DNA of 64,000 nucleotides from Helichrysum umbraculigerum (GCA_949592205.1 CATIUR010000006.1:12107001-12171000), one strand, 5' to 3'; shown: positions 36,329 through 48,364, counted from the stretch's first letter. The notes: generated by a model from the letters alone, not told the origin. Translations and numbers: made by a program.

Positions 36329-37678
36329 TTGGCAATGGTAACTATACAACAACTAAGTGATCAATTGGAAAGTCTCATTAATTTAAACCAAGATAGACGT
36401 AGGAGTGATGCCCACTTAGATAATGAATATCAAAGGTATAGTATGAACTATTCAGAAAACATAGGGTACTTAAATCCTCAATTACAACATCATTATGACC
36501 CTTATGCTTTCCAACAACATCAATACCAACCTTACTATCCTGAACCATTCAGAGTCTATCCACACTCATCTTTCCCTGTATACGAACCACAACCGTATGA
36601 AAGTTCTGACTTGAGAGATATGCCCATAGCTTATCTTAGCAGTAATGCTACTCTTTCACCCTCTCACGACCCACTTGAACAATTACTTAAAGAACAAGAT
36701 GACATGCTTAGAAGATGTACTGATAAGCTATCTAAAATTGAAACACTAGTCCAAGTGAGAAGTGAGAGAGCTAGGGATCAAGTTACAACTGACTATAGGC
36801 TACAGGAAGATGAGAGGCACCCACACACCACATCTACATCACTTGACATAGACTTTCGTTCTCATGAGTCTGGTTGCAAAACTCCTTCAAATCCTACACC
36901 TACCCAATCTTCTAAATCCTCACTTCCACCTGTTCTTAACCTATCTACGTCCGAGACCAACGAAGAGTTCATTCTAGAGGAACTTTCCGAACCACTGCAA
37001 CTCGAAACTACTGGCCAGGATGACGAGTATGACGAGGTAGACGAAGAAATAGAAATGGAGAACCCGGATGTGGAGATTTACAAAGAAGATTCAGCTTCAG
37101 AAGGACCAGAGGAATGCACACCAACTCTGAGTAGTGATCTCATTCTAATTCAAACCGACGTGGTTGATACTATCCCACAACAAGTTGTGGTTGATGATAT
37201 CCCACATATCTTTCCGGATGAATCACCCATTGATCTAGTTGAACCTTCTATTGATATAGAGCCCACTACCCAAGTTGTCGATGAGAATGTTGTTACAAGA
37301 TTGGAGACCATAACGGATACTGTCCCACCTCCATGCCCAGAGTACAACATTCTCATTGACCCAAAGACCATAGGAAGTAAGGCGGGTTCTGCGTCATGGT
37401 TTCCCTACAAACCTTCTCTCCACCACATAATGACATATACATCTTGGAGTAGTAAGGATTCCTTTGACCAACCCATTCCGACAATCCTACCTAAGGAGGT
37501 ATTAGAAGTTGAGAGATTTGTTATACCTCCAGTTAAACCATTCTCTCACTTTGAACCATCTCCTAATATTGGATATGCCTTAACCTCAACTTGCCTTAGA
37601 CTCTTAGGTATGTACCAATATTACCCCTTGTGTCTACTGATGGATGCAAGGGAGCCACTAAGATCTTCTGCTAAATAG
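36329..37678 (+). CDS. Gag-position ORF of the nested Athila-like element, 449 residues, unknown fold
   Basis: An intact ORF starting 200 bp after the primer site, where gag is expected. Residues 1-30 are helical (QQLSDQLESLINLNQDRR). Residues about 45-95 are rich in Y/Q/H/P. A short predicted coiled coil lies near 115-145 (LEQLLKEQDDMLRRC). The middle (about 200-340) is strongly acidic. The C-terminal 80 residues hold aromatic and proline-rich segments. No zinc knuckle and no recognisable capsid or enzyme motif is present. The other element of this family encodes a different, also acidic, ORF in the same place. It may be a degenerate gag or a captured sequence; I cannot assign a function. 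A conserved hairpin follows the stop by a few bases. Confidence 0.6.
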   Translation: MAMVTIQQLSDQLESLINLNQDRRRSDAHLDNEYQRYSMNYSENIGYLNPQLQHHYDPYAFQQHQYQPYYPEPFRVYPHSSFPVYEPQPYESSDLRDMPIAYLSSNATLSPSHDPLEQLLKEQDDMLRRCTDKLSKIETLVQVRSERARDQVTTDYRLQEDERHPHTTSTSLDIDFRSHESGCKTPSNPTPTQSSKSSLPPVLNLSTSETNEEFILEELSEPLQLETTGQDDEYDEVDEEIEMENPDVEIYKEDSASEGPEECTPTLSSDLILIQTDVVDTIPQQVVVDDIPHIFPDESPIDLVEPSIDIEPTTQVVDENVVTRLETITDTVPPPCPEYNILIDPKTIGSKAGSASWFPYKPSLHHIMTYTSWSSKDSFDQPIPTILPKEVLEVERFVIPPVKPFSHFEPSPNIGYALTSTCLRLLGMYQYYPLCLLMDAREPLRSSAK

Positions 37679-37685
37679 TGCTAGA

Positions 37686-37737
37686 GTCAAGCTAGAGACT
37701 CGAACAAAAACAAGCGCTTCTCGGGAGGCAACCCGTG
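37686..37737 (+). other. Conserved composite hairpin motif, copy 1
   Basis: Begins GTCAAGCTAGAGAC, then AAGCGCTT, then CGGGAGGCAACCCG (a CGGG/CCCG stem). It starts eight bases after the stop of the 449-residue ORF. Relatives are at 38623-38670 and, inverted, at 32798-32842. Confidence 0.7.
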
Positions 37738-40700
37738 TCTAACATAGGTTTGGTAATAGTAATATGCTAACTCAATAAATAGAAAATGAAACCCTAACAT
37801 AAATGCCTCAAGTTTTCTTTATTTTCATGAACAAAAAGGATGGTTTGCGAAAGTCAGATTTTTGTCAAAACCTTAAAACTTCCTACTCCCACTTGTTTGG
37901 ACTTTATTACAACATCTATTTTTAACCATTATCTAAAATCTCAAGTTCTTAATGTCCCTTCACTCACAAACATGGAATCCTACTAGAATGAGAATTAGGA
38001 ACCTTAGTAATCTTATACACCCATTCACATATTTCGAGCATTGGAGATACTTACATATGTTTCTGTGAACATACATAAAAGATCTTTAACTGAATTATCT
38101 GATAACCTGATTTGTATGTCAATGTGTGTATTATGCTCGAACTCGTTTAAAAATGTGTGCTTTGAAAATCTTTATACTTGGTTGCCTGATTTAAACTACT
38201 CATGCTAGTATTTCCATATCTATTGTTTGTGCTACGGTGAAATTATAGGCAACTAACACTTTTGGTGTGAGATTAAATTCAAAGTCATACACTGGTTTGT
38301 TTCATCTACAAAGTACTCACTTTGATAGGTTATTTGCAAACCGGTGAATCTATGATTTGGAGAATAATCACTTGTTTGTTAGATTACATTTGTTTGTTCT
38401 ACTTGTACAAATGCCTAGCAAACAGGAACCGACGCCTATGGATAAAGGAATCTTTGGGTATAATGGGAAGACAACAAGGGGAGCTCACAGTTCATTAAAT
38501 TTGAAAATCTTTGGAGCATTGCTTTGCAAGGGAGAGGAGATAACACTTCTAGACACAAAAATGAAGCTCTACTTGTGTCCGGAGGATGACATCATTTCAT
38601 ATTATTTTCTATCCTTTTGGAAGTCAAGCTCTCGACTATAAAAGCAGCGCTGCTCGGGAGGCAACCCGTGGAATAAGACGTGTTGAGAGAAAGTGTCAAT
38701 AAGTGAAGAAAATCTCTGACTATCCTTCACACTTGAATGTACCTAAAATGCTTTATGAAAACTTCTCCGGAATTACAACTCATTTGCAAATAAATCACTG
38801 GTCTTAGAAAATAGGGAAATCACTTTGAAAACTAATAATTCATGTGTTTCGAGCGTTTGAGGTACTTGCATACTACTTTTATGCATTATGCTCGAACTCG
38901 TTTAAAAACACATGTTTTATAAAACTGATTTGTAATAAAAAACATCTTTTCAAATTCTAAGACAGTGATTTCTCTTTCCATTTGCAATAAAAACTGAGTT
39001 TGTAAAAATGGTACGTCCAATGTGTTCACACTTACGAGATTAATTCACAAGAGAATGATGGATGAATAAACCAATAGCAAGATGCTTGAAGCCGAGCCGA
39101 TCTTCATGGATGCAGAAAAGGATCTTGGCAACATCTCTTTTCAGCAAATTCAGACTCTCAGCTTCATTGCAGCTCGCTATCTGGGGAGTGTCCTTATCCT
39201 TTATCCACTTTTGTTTATGATTCTGTATACTATTTGCCTTGTTAAGTTTGTTAAAGTAGTCTATACTCTATCCTAAGCTTATCACTAAGTGTGGGATTCC
39301 AGCCCAAAACAAACACTTGAGAAACATTTTCTTACATGTTCAAACTCTAAGTGTGGGATTTTACTTCCAGTAAATCTCAACTCAAGAGAACATTAGGGAC
39401 AATGTTCCTCTAAGTGTGGGATAGCAGGTATAGAATACCATGGTTAGTTTTTATGATCTTTAATGTCCGGAATAGTAAACTCAGAAAATGTTCCTCAAAT
39501 TTTTCAAAAATTTTCAAGAAAATCTAAAAAGTACGAGCCTAATCTCTCGATTAACTCTACTATTTTGAGTCATAATATCTTTTGAGAGGAGCTATCTTAA
39601 AATATGAGTAATATATTTCGGAATCTAGGGAAAATAAGGTAGAAATTTTTTAAGCAAGAAATGATAATCTAATAGGAGCATGACGAAGCACATACAACCC
39701 TATTTGCAGTGAGGTATCTTGAGCCCAAAAGCATTCATCTTTAATGCTTCATTATTCATTTATTGTGTGTGCCGATGCATGTATCTCTGAATTAGAACTT
39801 GCTCTTGACATACGCTTCGAGACCACATTGGTGTGTACCGTACGCGGTATAGGTGCAATTAGATGACCTTGACATTCCCTAGGATTTAACCCTCTTTTAC
39901 ATATCTCTTCAAGCCCAAAACCCATCCGATACTCATTTTTAGTATCGATGATCCGCCTAGTAAACCCTTTTGAGCCTAAACCTTTCGTTTCATTGAACCC
40001 TCATCTTTAAACCCTATTTCCCAAAATATCCCCAAACTTATCTTAGAATTTCTGAGGTTATGAAGAACATCTTTTAGAATATCTTATCCTACCCTTTCGT
40101 GCTCTCCAAAAAGATTGAAGAATGCTTGGTGTGAAAAATTGACACCGCGAAAAGACTCGAAATGTTCAAGATAAGGGATTTCTGAAAGAATAAAAAAAAT
40201 ATATATATCCTTGGAAATTCTCTGGCAAAGAAGTTCTGAAGAAGAAAAGAAATAGAAAAGTATAAAAGCAGAAAAAGAAAATAAAAAGAAGAAAAAAAAA
40301 GAAAGAAAAAATAGTTCCACAAGAATAAAGCTTAAAGTCCTTTGAAGTATCGTCCTCACAAAGAAGATTCTGATAGAAGACCAACAGCTATCTCATTTCC
40401 GTTCTAAATAAAGCTGTTCATGATCTCAGTTGTTTTAAGATAAGCAACCCTTACAACCCAAATATACCACTATCCATACCCTTTAACCTCACCAAAAACT
40501 ATAACCCTCATGAATGTCTTGGGATAATTAGCACCGTCCTCACCTAAGTGGTGGAGATCCGATTCCCGATCAAGCCTATGACGATGAGTGCTGCATGACT
40601 GGCTATTTGAGCGATTTCGTTTGTTCTAGATTGATAGGAAACCCGATACACTTTCAGTGAATTGAGTGACCACCTTTAGTGAGATCGCCTAGTCATGTGT

Positions 40701-40916
40701 ACTCCAAGATCATGAGATTTGGAAGTATGCCTAAGAGAATCTTTTCTTGTTTATGAAAGGATCATCTTATCTTTCCTTATATTCTTGAAATTATCTTACT
40801 TACATCTGGAAGTGGTAACTCTTAAAACATGTTGTGACTCTCTCTAAAATGTTTTAAAATGTTTTCAAAAACTGAGTGTTGCTTGAGGACAAGCAACGTC
40901 TAAGTGTGGGATAACT
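37738..40916 (+). other. 3' internal region of nested element, mostly non-coding
   Basis: Contains short ORFs of doubtful status: one ending at 38641, likely start MPSKQEPTP near 38411, about 76 codons, with the second hairpin motif across its stop; and 39082-39276. AAGTGTGGGA motifs occur at 39286, 39348, 39411 and 40901, the last being the likely polypurine tract. Hairpins precede two of them (39388-39407 and 40878-40897). 39240-40916 matches 27021-28760 of the outer element, inverted. 40190-40330 is an A-rich stretch whose opposite-strand ORFs are composition artefacts. Confidence 0.65.
38623..38670 (+). other. Conserved composite hairpin motif, copy 2
   Basis: GTCAAGCTCTCGAC, then CAGCGCTG, then CTCGGGAGGCAACCCGTG. 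The stop codon of a short ORF (38639-38641) lies inside the motif, as if ORF end and hairpin had been duplicated together. Confidence 0.65.
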
Positions 40917-43607
40917 TGATGTGACGCAAAAAGTCATGTTTTTAAGTATGATATTCCACACTTTTTGGACACATCTTTAGTGAAAACATTCCAAAACAAT
41001 CTTTATTTACTAAAATTCACTAAAGTGCTCCAAATATAGGCGTTGCTACAAAAATCACTAAAAACGTCCAAATAATGAGCAAAACAGAGCGAATAAACAA
41101 CAACCAATTCTCACACCCTCATTTACCTTATGTTAAGCACATTCTAACCTTATGGTATGTTGTAATAGGTAAAAACGAGATGGTAGAATCAAGAATCATG
41201 CAAATTGGGTTTGGAACGGAAGAGATACGGCTTCTACAGATCGTTAAAAGGCATTCCAAACATGCTTAATCTACAAACATCCAATTTCTATGAGATTGGT
41301 ACCATTAGAAGCGTAACGGAATTACGAACCCGTGAGCGAAAGAATCGGGTCAAATGGACATGTAACGAAGGAGATATGGCCGTTTTAAGCAACGCAGAAA
41401 AGCCGAAACACCACGTACACGGCCTTGGCAAGCCGTATACGGCCTTTACACACCGTATACGGCCTTGGCAAGCCATATACGGCCCCCTATACCCCATATA
41501 CGGTTTTTTGTGGTCTAGGGGTGGCTTGGTTGGCTTCCTTCATGCTTGGTTTGCTTGTACGATGCGTTTCGGTGCTTGTACGTATCAATTCCTTTGGCTC
41601 CAAGTTTGGCTTCAACTTTGGCTCCAAGATTGGCTCCATGGCTCATTACTTTGGCTCCAAGTTGATCTTCACCTATAAATAGATGGCCTCCTCCACCATT
41701 TCATTCACACCTCACACCTTTCATCATTCACTTTCTCTCTCACACACTCTTTCTTTCTCTACTTTCTCTCTCTAGCACTACTCTTAGGAGTTAGAGGAGA
41801 ATTGTTCTTGTAGTTAGTTCCTCTCTCTAGTTTCTCTCTCTAGCACTACTCTTAGGAATTAGAGGAGAACTAGAGATAGATTAGTTATGTAGTTAATTAG
41901 TAGAAGCTAGCATTGTAATACTTGGATATTGTACGAAGAAATACAAGTTGTTATTCTGCTCGCAATTCGTATCGGTATTATCTATCCTTTCTATTATTAA
42001 TTTGTCATATTGTTCTTGTTTGATGTATGTGATTTATTAATATTAGAAATCTTTATTGTTATGCATTGTGAGTAGTGTGCTTGTATGTTTGTCATGATTT
42101 AAATAGTAGTGATGATGTTACTGCAAATATATGATATTGGGATAATATCATTATGAAACAACGGAGGTAACGTTATACGGCTTTCATTTGTATAGCGCCG
42201 GAAACATCACAAATGTATGGAGTACGGAACGTGGAAGCTATGAAAGTCGTGGGCACAATCCGTTGGGAAATAATGTCCCTATTATCATATAGTTGGGAGT
42301 TGTTATACTTTGTTATCTGTCTAAACTTATCCTGAATATAGATCTAGTGTCTCTTACCCTTTCCAGACTTTCACGTGACTGTTGCCCTTAGGATAGGACT
42401 TTGCAAACCCTAATACTACGTAAATACAGTTATCTCCAGTTACAGTATGAAGCTATGAACTTTCCATAAAACGGCACAGTACTTCGTATAGCGTTGGAAA
42501 CACCACTAGTGGAGTACAAATACGTGGAAGCTAAGGAAATGCCGTAGGACTGTTTCATCGTGGATTACCTAGAAGTGACCCTTCTAGAACTCGGGTCTAG
42601 GAATTAAAGCTGTGGAAATGCTCGTTGCCCTGTACACCGTTATTACACCTAAGATCTGGAAAACTGTGGAAATGCTTAAATGCCCGGTACACCGTTAGTA
42701 CATCTAGGATCAGGAACACTGTGGAAATGCCTAATTGCCCTGTACACCGTGAGTATTCTTAGGGATGAACGCCTGAATGTAAAGGAGGGTCTATGTTTAT
42801 GACGATAGAATATATGCTTTAATGAATGAATACAGAGTTCTGTCAAGAGAGCTTAATGCTCCATAAACATTGCTTAACTCTACAATACCGATAGTTTAGA
42901 ATAACAACAGCTAACAACCAGTACACAGTTAGATAATAACAAATAGACTTAGGGGTTAAGAAAGGTCAGTAAATACAATTGCGGCCTGTTGCCTTATGCC
43001 TGCTCCCTAGATAAATCAAAGGTGACTTTGTCTTATTCAAGCAAAAGTTCAGGGGGTTTTGAAAACAGTCTGATCTGATCAGGGTTCATGATAGCCTAGG
43101 TACTCAGTGACATACGTATTTAGATCTGGAACTAAATAAGTAGGGTCCTAGTGTTTACAACTAAGTTTATCTGTCTGTTAACTGACTGTGTCCCCAATAA
43201 ACATCATCCTAACTGTATGCTATCCTAAATCATGGTGAACCACGTCTTTGTTATGTTTAAGTGTTACATATGTGCTAGCTTCCTTTTACTTTTATGTTTT
43301 ATTAGTTTTAGTAGTTTTAATTAGATAAAAAAATCAAATCAAATACCTATCCAACTATCTAAACCCTAGCTTGATCACTAAGTTATCTGAACGAGCTCTG
43401 TTTCAATTCTGCCGTCGCGAGGAACGACCCTGGATCATCCTTACCACATACTAGTATCAGGTATTCGTACCTAATAACAGTAGGTTGTACGGAGGATTAG
43501 GCTCCCCGACAAAATATAAGTTTAAAACTACCCACTGACGCCGCGCCTGACGGAAAGGTCCGCAACGACGGGAAGAGATTCCTGATCCGACCGTTGGACG
43601 CGCGTCA
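40917..43607 (+). repeat. 3' LTR of nested Athila-like element (2691 bp)
   Basis: Starts TGATGTGACGC and ends GCGCGTCA, followed by CGGGG. Nearly identical to 33387-36098. Differences include single bases (for example 41458-41480) and one fewer 20-bp unit in the GTATAC-word array (41408-41502). Confidence 0.9.
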
Positions 43608-43612
43608 CGGGG
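43608..43612. other. Target-site duplication CGGGG (right)
   Basis: Second copy of the five-base target duplication, directly after the 3' LTR and inside the split ORF. Confidence 0.95.
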
Positions 43613-44550
43613 TCAACGAAGAATGGAATTTTATCATAAATGATGAGAGATATAGCAGGGTCTTTGCTGATCCAGAACTCAAGCTCATAAATCATAGCCG
43701 CAACATAACGATTAATTAGGGTTTGGGAAACCGGCTGATAATCGGTGCAGGCGAATAGGTCCATTAGTAGGTCTATTTCTGATTTAAGCTTTAGTTCTTG
43801 CTCTCGGTAATGTGTGAAGATACCTTCCTCCTTTTGATTGGGAAGAAGGTGGAGAATACCAACATGTTTCTTTATCCTACGAGTGACTTCTCTCTGTTCG
43901 ACTGAAAAAGGAAAGTCAGATGTTTTGAGTTGCCTAGCAAATGCCCGACAAACATCCAATCTCTTATCAGGATCAAAAGAGTTACCCACGTAGCGGATAT
44001 TTTCTTCAGGTTTTATTGGTAAAATCCTATCAACAACATGATAGATGGTATACTCAGGTTCTGGTACGAGGTTTTGAAAGATAGGTGATTTCGGAGGGTA
44101 CTCATAAACTTCTTCATCCCATAGTGGAAGACGTTCCTCAACAGGTGGGAAACGAAAGGGTTGAAGATGTTCAGAGCTACTCTCAACAAAATCAGATGAA
44201 GTAGGGAATTGCGAGATATTTTCTAAGGAGTATGAAATCTCAGGTGCAGGTATAACCTGATAGCTTGGAATGCTAGAGACAGAAGTTGAAATCTTCTGGT
44301 GAGATTTAGTAGTTCCTAAGTCAAGATCTAAGAATTGCCCTAAGGTTCTAGATTCGTCATTAGAGTCGGCGAAGATTTCTTCGGAAGCGGATAAAGATGA
44401 AGAGTGGAAGTCGGATCTTAACTCTTGTGAAAGGCAGTTGAAGAACTCGGCGTCATCCATGGCCATCATTTCTTCGGACGTCTTGAGGGCGAGTGGAGAA
44501 ATGGGGCTAGACGGAAGTGAATCGTAGAAAGATATTTTTGTATTTTTCAT
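43608..44550 (-). pseudogene. 5' part of the split gag-position ORF of the outer Athila-like element
   Basis: Starts at ATG 44550 (MKNTKISFYDS), about 140 bp after the primer site of the 5' LTR. The N-terminal two thirds are acidic and S/P-rich. The last third has a helical, charged segment (TRRIKKHVGILHLLPNQKEEG, with ELKLKSEIDLLMDLF after it). No zinc knuckle, protease or polymerase motif. At 43612 the nested element interrupts the frame after FFVDP; beyond that the frame runs into LTR sequence and is not original. The rest is at 33098-33386. Probably a diverged gag-like protein, but no named family is claimed. Confidence 0.65.
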
Positions 44551-44690
44551 TTTTAATTAATTTAACTATCTAAATTATTCTAAGGAAAACAAACAACTAC
44601 CAACTAAGTTTGAAAAACCTAATTGGAAAGGATCTCCTAAAAGCTAGAATATCTGAGGCGGCTTCAAATCGTAACGCTCTACGATCCCTT

Positions 44691-44702
44691 GCAGCGGCGC
44701 CA
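44691..44702 (-). other. Primer-binding site of outer Athila-like element
   Basis: TGGCGCCGCTGC on the minus strand, seven bases inside the LTR end (GCGACA). It shares its first 12 bases with the primer site at 36105. Confidence 0.7.
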
Positions 44703-44709
44703 AAAAACT

Positions 44710-47126
44710 TGTCGCGCTCCTATCGGTCGGTCGGATTTGACTCCGGTCATTGTTCCAATAGCAATAGAGGCGGCGGACAGTGAGTTTTAAATTTATATGA
44801 GCTGGGGCTCAAACTATAAGTACTACCTACCTTGGGAGCAAGCAGTAAGTATAACTCGAGGTCGTTCTTTTATCGGAGCGAATTGAAATGAATCGGGTCA
44901 CCAAAGGTTATGGTCGCTAATAGGATGGGGGTAGGTAGATAGATTTTTGATAGGTTTGTTTTTCTAATTTTCCTAAGTGCGGTAAAGTAAATAACAGAGA
45001 TAAGAGATAGGGAATAAGCAGACATGTAGAGATGTGATTGCTGAAACTTGGATAATTAGGGTTTCGGGATGATGTTCATTATGAAATTGATTGGAGATTT
45101 ACCAAATAAAAAGTAGAACATACTTTCGGTGTAAACACTACGACCCTACGTTCATGTGAAACCCTGGAAACATATGTCACTGGAATCCTAGGTTATCATG
45201 ATTCTGATCAGATCAGGCTGTTTTCAAACCCCCCTAAACTTTGCTTGAATAAGACAAAGTCACCCTTAATTTATCTAGGGAGCAGGCATAAGGCAACAGA
45301 CCGCAATTGTATTTACTGACCTTTCTTAACACCTAATCGTCTATTTACTTTTATCATGGCAAATAATGATTGTATCCTATGTATGTTAAACTATTGGTCT
45401 GATTAGGGTTTTGCATGTCTAGGTATTATAATTGACACTACCCTGTATTGTATCTGTTGAAGCACATACTTAACCATCGTAAATATAACTTACCCTGTAT
45501 TGTATCTGTTGAAGCACATACTTAACCATCGTAAATATAGACCGTCCTTTACATTCAGGCGTTCATCCCTAGGAATAATCACGGTGTACAGGGCGATTAG
45601 GCATTTCCACAGTGTTCCAATCCTAGATGTACTAACGGTGTACTAGGCATTTAAGCATTTCCACAGTGTTCCGGATCTTAGGTGTACTAACGGTGTACAG
45701 GGCAATGAGCATTTCCACAGCTTTGATTCCTAGACCACAGTTCTAGAAGGGTCACTTCTAGGTAATCCACGATGAAACAATCCATGGCATTTCTTTAGCT
45801 TCCACGTATTTGTACTCCACACGAGGTGTTTCCAACGCTATACGAAGTACCGTGCCTTTTCAAGGAAAGTTCATAGTTTCATACTGTAACTGGAGATAAC
45901 TGTATATTCATAGTATTAGGGTTGATCAGATCCTATCCTAGGGCAACAGTCACGTGAAAGTCTGGAAAGGGTGATGAGAGACTAGATCTATATTCAGGAT
46001 AAGCTTAACCAGATACGTAGCATAACAATTTCCAATCGTATAAATGAAATATTAATTTAACATCATCCCTACTCCTAATATCTACATTTCAACAATCACA
46101 ATATTAAACTACTCTATAAACATGGCAATAGGTAAAGTACAAACTGAAATAACATAAAGCGCAAGCATTATAACAGTAAGTAAAGTTTATAGATATCACC
46201 GGGAATAAAGCAGTGTAATACTGAGGATTACAAATAGTCTGAACTTGAAAAACTCGTTACAACAAGATTACCAAGCTAAACCTTCCTCTAGACTCGAACC
46301 GTAAGCTCAACCCTAACCTTTTTCCTCTAACTCCTAAGAGTAGTGCTAGAGAGAGAAAGTAGAGAGAGAAAGTGAAAGAAAAAGAAAGAAATGAAAATGA
46401 GAAGAGTGTGAGAGTGTGTTGGTGTGTTTGAAATTAAGAGGGGGTATCCCCTATTTATAGGCAAAGCTCAAAATCACACGTACAACTCGCGAAACAGCAC
46501 GTACAAGTAAACGAAGCAGCATACGGGGTCAGGGAGGCCATATACGGCCTTGGTAGGGCTGTATACGGTGTGTCAGAGGCCGTATACGGTCTTGGTTAGG
46601 CCGTATACGGTTGCCAAGGCCGTATACGGTGTTCGTCTGATTTCGTTCGTTGTTTAAAACGCGCGTATCTCCTTCGTTATGCGTCCGTTTGACCTGATTC
46701 TTTCGCCTGTGTCTTCGTAATTCCATTACGCTTCTAATGATGCCAATTTCACTGAAATTGGATGTGTATAGCTTAAGCATAGCCGAAATGACTTTATAGG
46801 TGTCTGATACTGCTCAGTCTTCTCCGTCCTTTATCCGATTTGCATGATTCTTGATTTTCTCGTCTCGATTTTACCTGTTTTATCATATAATGAAGTTATC
46901 ATGTGATCTTTATAAGGTAAATGAGGCCGGAGGATTTTGTGCACGTTTATCCGTCTTGATTTGCTTGTTATTTGGACGTTTTCAGTGATTTTTGCAGCAA
47001 CGCCTATATTTGGACCACTTTAGTGAATTTTAGTTAATAATGATCATTTTGGAATGTTTTCACTAAAGATGCGTCCAAAAAGTGTAGAATATTGACCTTA
47101 AAAACATGACTATTTGAGTCACATCA
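44710..47126 (-). repeat. 5' LTR of outer Athila-like element (2417 bp)
   Basis: On the plus strand it starts TGTCGCGCTCC and ends GAGTCACATCA. It matches 25195-27020 from 45248 on. Relative to that copy it carries an extra tandem duplication of about 54 bp at about 45440-45540. TATA box TATAAATA (minus) at 46452-46459 and GTATAC-word array at 46514-46630. Confidence 0.85.
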
Positions 47127-48364
47127 ATCAATGAACTCGGTGTGGCTGTGTTCTCTAGATTGAAACATATCATAAGAGACACGGAGCGTAGGACTCGAGA
47201 TAGGTTAGATTCATGTTTATATGTTAGATATCTTTGAGAGAACTTTTGGGATATCTATGATCTGATTATTAGTTATCTGCTATGCTTAGGATTATGGTGT
47301 TCTGTTATGTGTCACCCTATTGCATGTTCTTGTTTGATTGTTGCCTTAGGAATGATGCATGCTAGAGTTATCCCATTGGTTCATATCAGTAACTGTATGA
47401 TTAGGTTTTCAGACACGGAATATTCATTTACACAGTAGATTAACATGCATGGAATAGTTGCGAGGATTTATGTGTTTAATGCTGAACAATTTAACCGACC
47501 GTTAGCCCGACTATCCCAACTTGGTCCGCGGGATTATCTTCGTTCGTGTTTTTGTTCAATCAACAATTCACGCTACGATACAGACGTTTCTGATGACTGT
47601 GACTGGGGACCAGGATTCGAGGATAGTTGTCGGTTGAATTGGTCTGTACATTTGGGAGAACTTCCGGTGTATTTGACATTCTATAACTGCTATCCACGTG
47701 ACATGTTATTTATCTGATTGCGGACAACTCTACGTTAGATATCTAATAGGCTCGTAGTTATAGCTCATTAGGATATATGATATCCTGGAAAGTAATGTGG
47801 AACCCTAATTAATGTAACGGAAAAACCATAAAACGCCTTACTACTCGGTATAGTGCTGGAAACACCAGTTGGTGGAGTACAAACGTATGGAAGCCGCGGA
47901 ACGATCGTAGGTACAATACTTTGCATTAATTATGTTTCTATCCTCTCCGGATTAATCATCATACCTAGTAGCCTTACCCTTGACTATTCACCAATAACAT
48001 ATAACAAAATCATAGTAAACACTCGCGTATCCTCTGTCGTCCGAGTCTCTGTACAAACCTCTTTTATTTTATTTGCTTTTTCTTAGATTAGTATTTAGCT
48101 ATAAAAATCAAACCTATCCAAAGCTTTTAAAACCGTAGCTAGATTACCAAAGATAATTAAACTTCCTAGACTCCCATGCCCGTTGTAGTTTGAAGAACGA
48201 CACCTGAGTCATACGTACCGCTTACTGCCCCTTTAGGTTCATTAAGTAGTATTTAGCTTAGGATTCCCCAGCTTTATAAATTTTAAAGCTTACTCTATCG
48301 CGTTTCCCGGTTGGGCCGGATCAATGACCGGTGTAAAAACTGACCGACCGCTGGGATCGCGACA
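47127..48364 (+). repeat. Diverged Athila-like LTR fragment
   Basis: Segments such as TCGGTATAGTGCTGGAAACA followed by GTGGAGTACAAACG (47850-47890), and GAAGAACGACACC with GTACCGCTTACTG-like sequence (48190-48230), parallel the LTR at 34975-36000. The end GATCGCGACA at 48364 resembles the LTR end GGAGCGCGACA of the outer element. The start is missing. A 90-codon ORF at 47445-47717 within it has no support as a gene. Confidence 0.5.

Larger units (their letters stand above)
33387..43607 (+). mobile_element. Complete non-autonomous Athila-like Ty3/gypsy element (10.2 kb)
   Basis: LTRs at 33387-36098 and 40917-43607, flanked by CGGGG on both sides. A tRNA-Asp-type primer site is at 36105-36122 and a polypurine-like tract at 40901-40912. 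The 4.8-kb interior encodes one 449-residue ORF and perhaps one or two short ones, but no protease, RT, RNase H or integrase. The two LTRs differ by a few substitutions and one 20-bp repeat unit, so the insertion looks fairly recent. Movement would need enzymes from an autonomous Athila relative. Confidence 0.9.
25195..47126 (-). mobile_element. Non-autonomous Athila-like Ty3/gypsy element, interrupted by a nested relative
   Basis: The element reads leftward: 5' LTR 44710-47126, primer site 44691-44702, a gag-position ORF (split), a conserved hairpin, an internal promoter, an ATHILA ORF-1-like gene, a polypurine-like tract and a 3' LTR (25195-27020). The outer 538 bp of the 3' LTR are missing. 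No protease, RT, RNase H or integrase is present. The LTRs and 3' internal region (27021-28760) are homologous, inverted, to those of the nested element at 33387-43607, so both belong to one family group. The primer site, LTR size and AAGTGTGGGA polypurine motifs fit Athila. Confidence 0.8.

Noticed and set aside
40084..40384. Three minus-strand F/L/S-rich ORFs resembling membrane proteins
   Set aside because: Produced by an A/G-rich stretch; three overlapping frames give the same composition, and the region matches non-coding sequence of the outer element.
47445..47717. 90-codon plus-strand ORF as a host gene
   Set aside because: Lies in a diverged LTR fragment, has no recognisable domain and no splice or promoter context.
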